From the NCBI RefSeq assembly GCF_027460065.1, contig NZ_JAPYZZ010000002.1:62001-126000 (forward strand): 64,000 bases of DNA, read 5' to 3'. The notes below the pieces were generated by a model. The model searched no databases and was not told where the DNA came from. It saw nothing but the letters and a program-made list of their open reading frames with translations. A program made the translations under genes and the position numbers. This DNA is from Martinezella rhizogenes (GTDB lineage: Bacteria; Pseudomonadota; Alphaproteobacteria; Rhizobiales; Rhizobiaceae). Shown here in pieces: positions 36,627 through 44,890 of this stretch; the stretch's first letter is position 1; every line of letters begins with the position of its first letter.

Positions 36627-37652
36627 TCAGCCAAACACCTTCAGGCTTGCCGCCTTTTCGACCGGCAGGTCGAAGGCGAGCGTATCACCGATGGCGTGCG
36701 CAGCAAGGACGGCATCGGTTTCCGCCTTGATGGGGCCAAGCGGCGTATCGAGCAGATATTCGCGGCTGTTGCCTGCAAAGGATGTGCCGCGCACGGTTCC
36801 CTGGAAAGGACCTGAACCAAGGGTTACCATGCGCGGCCGCCAGGCCAGTCCGGATGCTGAACCGACTGGTCCGGGAAGCGGTGTTGTGCCGTTCGCGGTT
36901 TTCAACGCGCCGCCATCAAGCGCGAAGATGTTTTCGAAGCCGACGAAGTCAGCCACGAAGGACGAAACCGGCGCGTTATAAATTTCCTCCGGCGTGCCGA
37001 TCTGCTCAATCTTGCCGCCCTTCATGACGACAATGCGGTCGGCGAGCGCCAAAGCCTCGATCTGGTCATGGGTGACGAAGATCATCGTCACGCCGGTTTC
37101 CTTCTGCACGCGCTGCAATTCGGTGCGCATTTCAAGGCGCAGGCGGGCATCGAGGTTGGAGAGCGGCTCGTCGAGCAGCAGTACCTTCGGCTCCATGACC
37201 ATGGAGCGCGCCAGCGCCACGCGCTGCTGCTGGCCGCCGGAAAGTTCCGCCGGCTTGCGGGAGGCGAAATTGGACAAGCCTACCGATTTGAGGCCGGAGG
37301 CCACCTTATCATCAAGCGTCTTGCCGCTCATGCCTTTGAGTTTCAGGCCGAAGGCGACGTTTTCATACACAGTCAGATGCGGGAATAGCGCATAGGACTG
37401 GAAGACCAGACCAACGGCGCGCTTGTTGGCCGCGACGCGAGTGATATCGACGCCATCGAGATCGATACGCCCGCTTGCCACCGGCATCAGCCCGGCAATG
37501 GCGCGCATCGTCGTTGTCTTGCCGCAGCCGGAAGGCCCGAGAAGGGCGAGCAGTTCGCCCTTGCGGATATCGAGATCCAGATCCTTGACGGCAATGCTGT
37601 TGCCGTAAGCGAGCGAGACTTTGTTGAGCGAAAGATAATTTGCGTCAGACAT
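36627..37652 (-). CDS. ABC transporter ATP-binding protein (PotA/FbpC type)
   Basis: A 341-residue ATPase with Walker A GPSGCGKTTTMRA, signature LSGGQQQRVALARSMVMEP, Walker [14 protein letters not shown] and switch His in IFVTHDQIEAL. A C-terminal TOBE domain follows (ALDGGALKTANGTTPLPG onward). Start ATG 37652 overlaps the end of the upstream permease by 8 bp; the longer frame start at 37745 is inside the neighbour. The family usually serves polyamine, iron or thiamine uptake. The nucleoside-salvage genes following it suggest a nucleoside-related substrate here. Confidence 0.87.
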   Translation of the reverse strand: MSDANYLSLNKVSLAYGNSIAVKDLDLDIRKGELLALLGPSGCGKTTTMRAIAGLMPVASGRIDLDGVDITRVAANKRAVGLVFQSYALFPHLTVYENVAFGLKLKGMSGKTLDDKVASGLKSVGLSNFASRKPAELSGGQQQRVALARSMVMEPKVLLLDEPLSNLDARLRLEMRTELQRVQKETGVTMIFVTHDQIEALALADRIVVMKGGKIEQIGTPEEIYNAPVSSFVADFVGFENIFALDGGALKTANGTTPLPGPVGSASGLAWRPRMVTLGSGPFQGTVRGTSFAGNSREYLLDTPLGPIKAETDAVLAAHAIGDTLAFDLPVEKAASLKVFG

Positions 37653-38424
37653 ATCGGGAGAACCCCAGGAAACGTTCGGCCATGAAGACGATGCCGATGG
37701 AAAGGAAGGCGAGCAGCGAGGAAAGGGCTGCAACGGAAGGGTCAAAGACGATTTCCATGTAGCCCAGCATGTCGATGGGCAGCGTGCGCACGCCGGGACC
37801 GGACAGGAACAGCGATACCGGCACCTGGTTGAAACTCGTCACGAAACCGAGAATGAAAGCGGACAGGATGCCGCCGCGAATATTCGGCAGCACCACCCGG
37901 AAAAAGGCACCGAGCCGCGACGAGCCAAGCAGCACCGCCGCCTCCTCTATATCGGACCGCAGGTTGTTGAGGCTGGCCGACACGACCCGCACCGCATAGG
38001 GCAGAATGAGCGCGGTGTGGGCGAGAAACAAAGCAAGCGTGATGCCGATGCCGAAAGGCACGACGAAATACCGCAGCAGCGCTAAGCCGACGATGATGCC
38101 GGGCACGATGATCGGCGCGGAAACGATGGTGCGCACGGTCTCGGCAAAGGGCAGCTTGTAGCGCGACATGGCGTAGGAAGCGGGAATGCCGAGGATAAGC
38201 GCCGTAAACGTGCCGCCGATGGCGAGGAACATCGACATCGCAAAACTCTCGCGGAAGCTTTCGACCGTGAAGACCTTGGCGATCCATTTCAGCGAAAAGC
38301 CCTGCGGCGGAAAGGCGAGCGTATCGCCCGCCGAAAACGAGGCGGCGACGATGATGAGGAACGGCCCGATGAGGAAGCCGACGACAAGAAGAAGCGTGAG
38401 CGGAATGAAGAGCTGCCGGGTCAT
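37645..38424 (-). CDS. ABC transporter permease (PotC type)
   Basis: A 259-residue permease with six spans (LFIPLTLLLVVGFLIGPFLI at the N-terminus). The EAA loop EEAAVLLGSSRLGAFFRVVL contacts the ATPase. It overlaps both neighbours by a few bases, showing a tightly packed operon with its partner permease and ATPase. Confidence 0.85.
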   Translation of the reverse strand: MTRQLFIPLTLLLVVGFLIGPFLIIVAASFSAGDTLAFPPQGFSLKWIAKVFTVESFRESFAMSMFLAIGGTFTALILGIPASYAMSRYKLPFAETVRTIVSAPIIVPGIIVGLALLRYFVVPFGIGITLALFLAHTALILPYAVRVVSASLNNLRSDIEEAAVLLGSSRLGAFFRVVLPNIRGGILSAFILGFVTSFNQVPVSLFLSGPGVRTLPIDMLGYMEIVFDPSVAALSSLLAFLSIGIVFMAERFLGFSRYV

Positions 38425-39248
38425 TTCTTGTTCCTTGCGGTGGCAATTCGCTTCAGCAGGATATTGGCGGCAAAGCTCATGACGATAAGAATGAAGGCGA
38501 TGACGCTGGCGGCGACGAAGTTGTTAGAGACCGTCACCTGCTGGTAAAGCAGGGTTTCCAGCATCAGCACCTTCGAACCACCGAGAATGGCAGGCGTGAT
38601 ATAGGCCGTCAGCGAACCGGTAAAGACCAGCGTGCCGCCGACCACCAGCCCTTCCTTGGTAAGCGGCAGGATGACTTTCCAGAACACCTGAAACCAGTTG
38701 GCGCCGAGCACGCGGGCGGCCGCGATCGTATCCTTCGGCATGTTTTCGAGCGCGCTGATCAGCGAAATGATCATCAGCGGCAGGAACAGTTGCAGAAGGC
38801 CGATGAAGACAGCCGTTTCGGAAAACAAGATGCGGATCGGCGCGTCGCTCAGGCCGACGGCCTGCAGCGCCTGATTGACGATGCCGGTTCTGCCGAGAAT
38901 GACGATCCAGGCATAGGTGCGGGCGACCGGCGAAATCATCAGCGGCAGCACGACGAGATTGACCACATGGCCCTTCTTGCCCGGCGATAGGTTGACGATC
39001 GCGAAAGCCGCAGCATACCCCACCACCGCCGAGACGACGGTGACGAGCGCGCCGAGCTTCAGCGTGCGCAGGAAAACCGTCTGGTTCAGCGGATCGGAAA
39101 AGAAGGCGGCATAGGCCGACAATGTCCAGCCGTCCGCGGTCCGAAAACCCTCCGACAGAAGCATGAAGACCGGCACAAGAAAGACCGCCGCCGCGAAAAT
39201 TGCGGCGGGCAAGGCAAGCGCCAGCGCTTCGGCCCGGTTCTGAAACAT
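38421..39248 (-). CDS. ABC transporter permease (PotB type)
   Basis: A 275-residue permease from ATG 39248 (CAGGGAA upstream), with six spans and the EAA region IAAARVLGANWFQVFWKVIL. The upstream-extended frame to 39395 is rejected because it covers an intergenic hairpin. The ATGA overlap with the PotC-type gene indicates coupling. Confidence 0.85.
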   Translation of the reverse strand: MFQNRAEALALALPAAIFAAAVFLVPVFMLLSEGFRTADGWTLSAYAAFFSDPLNQTVFLRTLKLGALVTVVSAVVGYAAAFAIVNLSPGKKGHVVNLVVLPLMISPVARTYAWIVILGRTGIVNQALQAVGLSDAPIRILFSETAVFIGLLQLFLPLMIISLISALENMPKDTIAAARVLGANWFQVFWKVILPLTKEGLVVGGTLVFTGSLTAYITPAILGGSKVLMLETLLYQQVTVSNNFVAASVIAFILIVMSFAANILLKRIATARNKK

Positions 39249-39320
39249 GGGTTTATTCCCTGAGCGGCCTGAAGGCCGGTTGTTATGGCAGCCGGAAGGA
39301 GCGGCCTGCGAAAAGAGGGT

Positions 39321-39356
39321 GGAAAAGCGGTCAGGGGACGACCGAACCGCTTTTCC
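39321..39356 (-). terminator. Intra-operon hairpin after the binding-protein gene
   Basis: An 11-bp perfect stem (GGAAAAGCGGT / ACCGCTTTTCC) with a 14-base loop in the 165 bp between the binding-protein and first permease genes. Its placement matches the hairpin at 11002-11031 in the smo operon. It probably acts as a partial terminator or stabiliser that favours binding-protein expression. Confidence 0.45.
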
Positions 39357-39413
39357 CGGAATGGAGCCGCCCTTTCGGACGTTTCGATGCCCCATTCCAA
39401 ACGGTGAAAGGAC

Positions 39414-40436
39414 TTACTGGCCGACCTTGGAATTCCACTCCGACAGCCACTTGTCGCGGTTATCGAGCGTCACGTCGGAAGGAATGAGCTGCAGGCTGCG
39501 GGCAGTTTCGTCACCATAGGTGATGTTGTTCGCGACCTCGTCTGAAACCTTGACCTCTCTGTTGGTCGGGCTGTCCACCAGCTTTTCCGCCAGCGCCTTC
39601 TGAACGTCGGTCGACAGCCAGAAATCCATGAATTGCAGCGCAAGCTCCTCGTTCTTTCCGCCCTTCGGCACGACGAGCACGTTCATGCCGCCGGTCTGGC
39701 CTTCCTTGGGCGTTGCCCAGGCAAGCGGCAGATCGAGCTTGGTGAAAGGCGCCCAGGAGAAACGGCCAATGGGGGCTGCCCAGATTTCTTCCTGCTGCAT
39801 CAGCTGCACCAGCTGCGAAGACTTGACGTAGAAGGTGACGATATCGTCTTTCTTCTCGCCCACGGCTTCGATCGCGCCGGCAAGATCAGGCGTATCCTTG
39901 CCGATCGCCTTGCCCAGCATATAAAGCGCCGGCGGGCCCTGATTGGTGGTAACGTTCGGGAAAGCGACGTGATCGACAATACCGTCCTTCAAAAGATCGG
40001 CCCAGCTGTCGATCTTCATCTTGTCGGTGCGGTAGACGATGGAGGTCGCGTAGAAATTGACGCCGACGCTCATGCCGTCGCCATTCGGATCCTTGGCGAT
40101 GTCATAGAGCTTTTCGATATTCGGAACCTTGGACGCATCGATCTTCTGGATCAGGTCCTTGCGGGTGGCTGATAGCGCATCGGCCATGGAGACGATGGCG
40201 AGATCGACCACCGGATTGGCCTTGTTGGCTTCCATCTTGGCAAGACGCTCGACGCTGTTGCCAGTTTCGACGACGAGCTTGCAGCCGCATTTGGCTTCAA
40301 ACGGCGTATAGACCAGTTCCTTGAATTCATCCTGCGCAAAGGCGTAGACGGAAATCGTCAGCGTCTTGTCCTCAGCCTGCGCCGCTCCCATCGTCAGCAT
40401 CAGGGCGGTGCCCGATGCAAGAATGATTTTTTTCAT
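39414..40436 (-). CDS. ABC transporter substrate-binding protein (PotD/FbpA-like)
   Basis: A 340-residue periplasmic binding protein with signal peptide KKIILASGTALMLTMGAAQA (cleavage after residue 21). The mature part begins EDKTLTISVYAFAQDEFKEL, followed by PVVDLAIVSMADALSATRKD and YRTDKMKIDSWADLLKDG, typical of the extracellular solute-binding family 1/13 class. AGGAG for this gene lies within the end of the lacI-type gene, and its ATG overlaps that stop. The ligand cannot be assigned by sequence; operon partners suggest a nucleoside or purine derivative. Confidence 0.82.
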   Translation of the reverse strand: MKKIILASGTALMLTMGAAQAEDKTLTISVYAFAQDEFKELVYTPFEAKCGCKLVVETGNSVERLAKMEANKANPVVDLAIVSMADALSATRKDLIQKIDASKVPNIEKLYDIAKDPNGDGMSVGVNFYATSIVYRTDKMKIDSWADLLKDGIVDHVAFPNVTTNQGPPALYMLGKAIGKDTPDLAGAIEAVGEKKDDIVTFYVKSSQLVQLMQQEEIWAAPIGRFSWAPFTKLDLPLAWATPKEGQTGGMNVLVVPKGGKNEELALQFMDFWLSTDVQKALAEKLVDSPTNREVKVSDEVANNITYGDETARSLQLIPSDVTLDNRDKWLSEWNSKVGQ

Positions 40437-41494
40437 GGTGTGAGTTCTCCTGCTGTCGTTTTTTTGGCTTCAATCGCATCATGCTTTGTCTTGCCGGTGG
40501 AACCGCGCATGATCAGCGCCATCGGTACTTTCGAGATTTCCGCCGTCACATCGATGGCGACACCGTTGTCACCGGCGCTGTCGATGGCGCGCAGCAACGC
40601 CCCGACGGCCAGATCGGCGATGCGACCCATATCCATGCGCATGGTCGTGAGCGGCGGGGTGACTACGGCGGAGAAAATGAGATCGTCGAAACCGGTGACG
40701 CTTGCCTCTTCCGGCACCTCGATGCCCTCGCGCTGCAATTCGGTGAGCGCGCGCAGCGCATGCAGGTCGGAAATGGCGGCAAAGGCGGTGAAACCATCCG
40801 CCACCAGATCGGCAAGCCCCAGCCGGCAGCCCGCACCGTCAGCCTCTTCGATGCTGTCGATCCAGAGCGTCCGGGTCACACAGGCCTTGCCGAGACCATC
40901 GCGAATGCCGCCGAGACGGTCGTTCTGCACGTTGGAATCCCTGTTCTTGCCCACCAGCACCACCTTGCGGTGGCCGAGGCTTGCCAGATAGTCACCCACC
41001 TGCCGGCCGCCATCCCAATGGTCGGCGGCGACGGTATTTCCAGGCGTGGAAGGGCTGTCGATGATGGCGACAGGGCAATCGACGCCGGAGATGCGCGTGC
41101 CGCGGCGGGGAACGATGACCATGCCGTCCACTCCGCGCTCGATCAGCCGGTTGATGGCATCCGTCTGCATGGCGATCTCGCCGCGCGCATCGGCAATCAG
41201 CACGCCATAACCGGCAGAGACTGCTGCTTTTTCAATGGCCTGCGCGATCTGCGGGAAAAGAGGGTTGGCGATATCGGGCAGGACGAGCCCCAAAACGCCT
41301 GATCTGCCGGTGCGCAACGCCCTGCCCGCCGAACTCGGCACATAACCCAGTTCACTCGCCGTCGTGCGAATGCGCTCCACCAGATCGGGTGAAACACGCC
41401 CCTTGCCGGAGAGCGCATTGGACACCGTTGCCACCGACACGCCGAGTGCCGCTGCTATCGCGCTCAGATTGGTGGCAGGCCGTGAAGACGCCAT
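40433..41494 (-). CDS. LacI-family transcriptional regulator
   Basis: A 353-residue LacI-type repressor from ATG 41494. The N-terminal helix-turn-helix is LSAIAAALGVSVATVSNALS with hinge region RVSPDLVERIRTTASELGYV. A periplasmic-binding-protein-like effector domain follows (SGVLGLVLPDIANPLFPQIA). It heads the transporter/nucleoside operon and overlaps the binding-protein gene. A 20-bp perfect palindrome 16 bases upstream of its start probably allows it to repress itself and the whole operon. The frame start at 41596 reads through that operator and is rejected. Confidence 0.88.
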   Translation of the reverse strand: MASSRPATNLSAIAAALGVSVATVSNALSGKGRVSPDLVERIRTTASELGYVPSSAGRALRTGRSGVLGLVLPDIANPLFPQIAQAIEKAAVSAGYGVLIADARGEIAMQTDAINRLIERGVDGMVIVPRRGTRISGVDCPVAIIDSPSTPGNTVAADHWDGGRQVGDYLASLGHRKVVLVGKNRDSNVQNDRLGGIRDGLGKACVTRTLWIDSIEEADGAGCRLGLADLVADGFTAFAAISDLHALRALTELQREGIEVPEEASVTGFDDLIFSAVVTPPLTTMRMDMGRIADLAVGALLRAIDSAGDNGVAIDVTAEISKVPMALIMRGSTGKTKHDAIEAKKTTAGELTP

Positions 41495-41510
41495 GGATTG
41501 TCCGGAAAGA

Positions 41511-41530
41511 CTGATTAAACGTTTAATCAG
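41511..41530. promoter_or_regulatory. LacI-type operator
   Basis: CTGATTAAACGTTTAATCAG is a perfect 20-bp palindrome with the central CG step typical of LacI/GalR operators. It lies just upstream of the lacI-type start at 41494, in a suitable place to block promoter or early transcription. Confidence 0.75.
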
Positions 41531-41628
41531 GATAAGCGAGGCGCGCGCCGCTGTCGAGTCCTTCGCCGGCGAAATGCGGCGAAAAGCTGGGCACAAGGGT
41601 TAAATGCCCGAAAAAAGAGCGATTATTT

Positions 41629-42549
41629 TCACAAGCCCTGGGTGCCGGCCGCGCGATAAGCCTCCACCTGCCGCACCAACCAATCCCGAAACAGCACGAC
41701 CGGGGCGTGATTGGCACGCGAAAGCGGCGCCACCGCATAATAGGAACTGGGGCTTCTCGCCTGATGATCGAAGGCTTTCACCAGTTGCTTCGATTTCAGC
41801 TCGTTATCGATCAGAAACAGCGGCATCAGCGCCACGCCAAGCCCGGCAATGCACGCCTGCGCCACGCTTGAGAACTGCTCGAACCGCATGCCCTGTGGCA
41901 AAGCGAGCGACAGGCCTAGGCTTTCGAACCAGTGGCCCCAGGCTCCCGGCCGCGAGGCCATATGCAGCAATGGCAGGGCAGCGATATCTTCTCCCTTTTC
42001 CACCGGGTGGGCGCTGAGGAATTGCGGGCTGCAAACCGGCGCGACCATTTCATGCATGAGAAAGGTGCTTTCCGCCCCCGGCCAGTCGGCCTGGCCGATA
42101 TGGATCGCCATATCCAGCTGCTCGCGCTCGAAATCGAACTGGCCGATGCGGGTGGCGAAATTGATGGTGATTTCCGGATGGTTTGCCACAAAATCCGGGA
42201 TGCGCGGCAAAAGCCAGCGGGTGCCGAAGGTGGGCAACATGGCGAGGTTCAGCGTATTGCCATGCGTTTTGGTCATGATCTGCAACGAGGCGGAGCGTAT
42301 TTCGCCAAGCGCCGCCGCGATGGATTTTGCATAAGCGCGGCCCTCGGTCGTCAGCGCCACGCCGCGCGCACCGCGCTCGAAAAGCCGCACGCCAAGCTGT
42401 TCTTCCAGTGACATAACCTGCCGGCTGATCGCCCCTTGCGTCAGCGCCAGCTCATCGGCGGCGGCCGAAAAACTGCCAAGCCGGGCAACGGAATCAAAGG
42501 CGGCAAGCGCACTGGTGGAGGGCAGGAGTTTACGGCTGAGAGACGTCAT
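41629..42549 (-). CDS. LysR-family regulator (GcvA type), probably of gcdH
   Basis: A 306-residue LysR regulator with helix-turn-helix LGSFSAAADELALTQGAISR and QVMSLEEQLGVRLFERGARG, close to the GcvA subgroup. It is divergent from glutaryl-CoA dehydrogenase with 96 bp between the starts, the classical LysR regulator/target layout. A T-N11-A palindrome lies directly before its ATG. The likely role is control of glutaryl-CoA (lysine/tryptophan degradation) metabolism. Confidence 0.87.
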   Translation of the reverse strand: MTSLSRKLLPSTSALAAFDSVARLGSFSAAADELALTQGAISRQVMSLEEQLGVRLFERGARGVALTTEGRAYAKSIAAALGEIRSASLQIMTKTHGNTLNLAMLPTFGTRWLLPRIPDFVANHPEITINFATRIGQFDFEREQLDMAIHIGQADWPGAESTFLMHEMVAPVCSPQFLSAHPVEKGEDIAALPLLHMASRPGAWGHWFESLGLSLALPQGMRFEQFSSVAQACIAGLGVALMPLFLIDNELKSKQLVKAFDHQARSPSSYYAVAPLSRANHAPVVLFRDWLVRQVEAYRAAGTQGL

Positions 42550-42551
42550 GA

Positions 42552-42569
42552 CCTATTACTATAGGTAAT
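42552..42569. promoter_or_regulatory. Candidate LysR-binding site between regulator and gcdH
   Basis: Two overlapping inverted repeats: CCTAT-N4-ATAGG (42552-42565) and ATTAC-N5-GTAAT (42555-42569), which fits the T-N11-A LysR motif. They lie within 20 bases of the regulator's start codon and 77 bases upstream of the gcdH start. Confidence 0.5.
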
Positions 42570-42645
42570 GCAAAAATGAGTAAACATGGCTTGTGCGCGA
42601 CGGTTGGGATAAGAATAATCCGGCCAGCAAATCCGGAGGCACACA

Positions 42646-43833
42646 GTGAGCGAACGCGCAGCATTTAATTGGCAGGACCCTTTTCTGCTCGAAGACCAAC
42701 TGACCGATGATGAGCGGATGATCCGCGACAGCGCCGAGGCCTTCGGCAAATCCGAACTGCTGCCGCGCATCTCGGAAGCCTATCTTTCCGAAACCACCGA
42801 ACCGGAACTCTTCCGTCTGATGGGACGCACCGGCCTGCTCGGCGTCACCCTGCCGGAAGAATATGGCGCGGCCAATGCCAGCTATGTGGCTTACGGCCTC
42901 GTCGCCCGCGAAGTGGAGCGGATCGACAGCGGTTACCGCTCGATGATGAGCGTGCAGTCCTCGCTCGTCATTCACCCGATCTTCGCTTACGGCTCGGACG
43001 AACAGAAGAAGAAATACCTGCCAGGCCTCGTTTCCGGCGAACTGATCGGCTGTTTCGGCCTGACCGAGCCGGATGCCGGCTCCGATCCCGGTGGCATGAA
43101 GACCCGCGCCGAAAAGATCGCCGGCGGTTATCGCCTGCGCGGTTCGAAAATGTGGATTTCCAACGCGCCGATCGCCGATGTTTTCGTCGTCTGGGCGAAA
43201 TCCGAAGCGCATGACAATGAGATCAGGGGTTTCGTGCTGGAAAAGGGCATGAAGGGTCTTTCCGCCCCCAAGATCGGCGGCAAGCTGTCGCTGCGCGCCT
43301 CGATAACAGGCGAGATCGTCATGGATGGCGTGGAAGTCGGCGAAGATGCCCTGCTTCCGAATGTTTCCGGCCTCAAAGGCCCGTTCGGCTGCCTCAACCG
43401 CGCCCGCTACGGCATTTCCTGGGGCGTGATGGGGGCTGCGGAAGATTGCTGGTTCCGTTCCCGCCAATATGGCCTCGACCGCAAGCAGTTCGGCAAGCCG
43501 CTCGCCGGCACGCAGCTTTACCAGAAGAAGCTCGCCGACATGCAGACCGAAATCGCGCTCGGCCTTCAGGCATCGCTGCGCGTCGGCCGGCTGATGGACG
43601 AGCATAAGATGGCGCCGGAAATGATCTCAATCGTCAAGCGCAACAATTGCGGCAAGGCGCTGGATATCGCCCGTCAGGCCCGCGACATGCATGGCGGCAA
43701 CGGCATCCAGATCGAATATCACGTCATGCGTCACGCCCAGAATCTTGAAACCGTCAACACCTATGAGGGCACGCATGACGTGCACGCGCTGATCCTCGGC
43801 CGGGCGCAGACGGGCATCCAGGCGTTTTTCTGA
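42646..43833 (+). CDS. gcdH: Glutaryl-CoA dehydrogenase
   Basis: An FAD enzyme that oxidises and decarboxylates glutaryl-CoA to crotonyl-CoA in lysine/tryptophan breakdown. The 395-residue product has acyl-CoA dehydrogenase signatures [20 protein letters not shown] and [20 protein letters not shown]. The catalytic Glu374 lies in [18 protein letters not shown], the form characteristic of glutaryl-CoA dehydrogenases. Start GTG 42646 follows GGAGG. A strong terminator follows. Confidence 0.92.
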   Translation: MSERAAFNWQDPFLLEDQLTDDERMIRDSAEAFGKSELLPRISEAYLSETTEPELFRLMGRTGLLGVTLPEEYGAANASYVAYGLVAREVERIDSGYRSMMSVQSSLVIHPIFAYGSDEQKKKYLPGLVSGELIGCFGLTEPDAGSDPGGMKTRAEKIAGGYRLRGSKMWISNAPIADVFVVWAKSEAHDNEIRGFVLEKGMKGLSAPKIGGKLSLRASITGEIVMDGVEVGEDALLPNVSGLKGPFGCLNRARYGISWGVMGAAEDCWFRSRQYGLDRKQFGKPLAGTQLYQKKLADMQTEIALGLQASLRVGRLMDEHKMAPEMISIVKRNNCGKALDIARQARDMHGGNGIQIEYHVMRHAQNLETVNTYEGTHDVHALILGRAQTGIQAFF

Positions 43834-43860
43834 GGTTTCATCCGCATCCCCTACACCAGG

Positions 43861-43898
43861 AAAAGGCCTTCGAAGATCGCTTCGAAGGCCTTTTGTTT
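43861..43898 (+). terminator. Rho-independent terminator after gcdH
   Basis: A 15-bp stem (AAAAGGCCTTCGAAG / CTTCGAAGGCCTTTT) with a 4-base loop, followed by GTTTTC, 28 bases after the gcdH stop. Confidence 0.85.
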
Positions 43899-44044
43899 TC
43901 GAACTCGGATGCTGACGTTCCAAGCACTTGGCGAGGGGATTGCAAGACCGGATGATATGGCCGATAGGATGCCGTTTCTCTCCGGTCCTGATTGACGAGG
44001 CGATATCTGCGGCCCGACCCGACCGGAAAAACAAGGGGAAGATT

Positions 44045-44761
44045 ATGGCGATCGTGCCGGCATCTCATAACGACACCTTTCCCGATGCTGCACCGGCGGC
44101 CGTCTGGCCGTGGCCGGATAACAGCGGCGAATGCCATTGCCTCACTCTTCGCTATAGCACTGACGAAGAACCCACCGCCGATATGGCCGCTTCCCTACCG
44201 CCGCAGCTTCTGCGGGCAGTGCCCAAACGCAAGGCGGAGTTTCTGGCGGGACGCCGATGCGCGGCGGAAGCCATACGTCGCCTCACCGGGCAGGCAGTAT
44301 CTCCCGGGATGGGGGAAGACCGTGCGCCGATCTGGCCTGAAGGCGTGGTCGGCGCGATTTCCCACAGCGGTGACCGGGCGATCGCCCTTGCCGGCGCCGG
44401 CGGCAGGTTTTGCGGCATCGGCATCGATATCGAGAAGCTTTTGAGCGAAGAGGAAGCCGGTGATATCGCAACGCAGACCCTGACAAATCAGGAGCTTCAC
44501 AGCCTCGGCAACGTCATCGATCCATTCATGACCGGACTGATTTTTTCGGCCAAGGAGAGCCTGTTCAAGGCGCTTTACCCAACTGTCAAACGGCTTTTCT
44601 TTTTCGAGGCGGCAGAATTATCCGCCTACGATGAAAATGGTTCGGGAGCCCTGCGGTTGACCGCCGATCTGGACGGCGGATGGCGCAAAGGAACGGAGGT
44701 TCCCTTCCGCTTTGGCCATTTCGAAGGCCTTCTTCTCACCCGCGTCCTTCTCCCGCATTGA
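44045..44761 (+). CDS. 4'-phosphopantetheinyl transferase (Sfp/EntD type)
   Basis: Transfers phosphopantetheine from CoA to carrier-protein domains of non-ribosomal peptide, polyketide or siderophore synthases. The 238-residue product has the motifs GIGIDIEKL (Asp128, Glu130 for magnesium) and FSAKESLFKALYP (residues 167-179). The N-terminal EntD-like part reads LLRAVPKRKAEFLAGRRCAA and EGVVGAISHSGDRAIALAG. AGGGGA lies before ATG 44045; the longer frame from 43928 starts in the preceding intergenic region. No synthase gene is in the window, so the target lies elsewhere. Confidence 0.88.
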   Translation: MAIVPASHNDTFPDAAPAAVWPWPDNSGECHCLTLRYSTDEEPTADMAASLPPQLLRAVPKRKAEFLAGRRCAAEAIRRLTGQAVSPGMGEDRAPIWPEGVVGAISHSGDRAIALAGAGGRFCGIGIDIEKLLSEEEAGDIATQTLTNQELHSLGNVIDPFMTGLIFSAKESLFKALYPTVKRLFFFEAAELSAYDENGSGALRLTADLDGGWRKGTEVPFRFGHFEGLLLTRVLLPH

Positions 44762-44890
44762 GAGAAAATTGCGCGATTTTGGTCTCCAAAGTTCATATTT
44801 TAAGTCGTTCTTCCCGTCATCCGAGTGAAACACTCAGACGATACGCAGCCTGTTGGAATGATTCCAAACATTGAACGGTGGAGACACGAC

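Noticed and set aside
42559-43605. 348-codon minus-strand frame opposite gcdH
   Set aside because: Shadow of glutaryl-CoA dehydrogenase.
44800-44890. Possible Pho box upstream of the phoX-type gene
   Set aside because: Only one CTGTCAT-like half (CCGTCAT) is visible and no second half at 11-base spacing.
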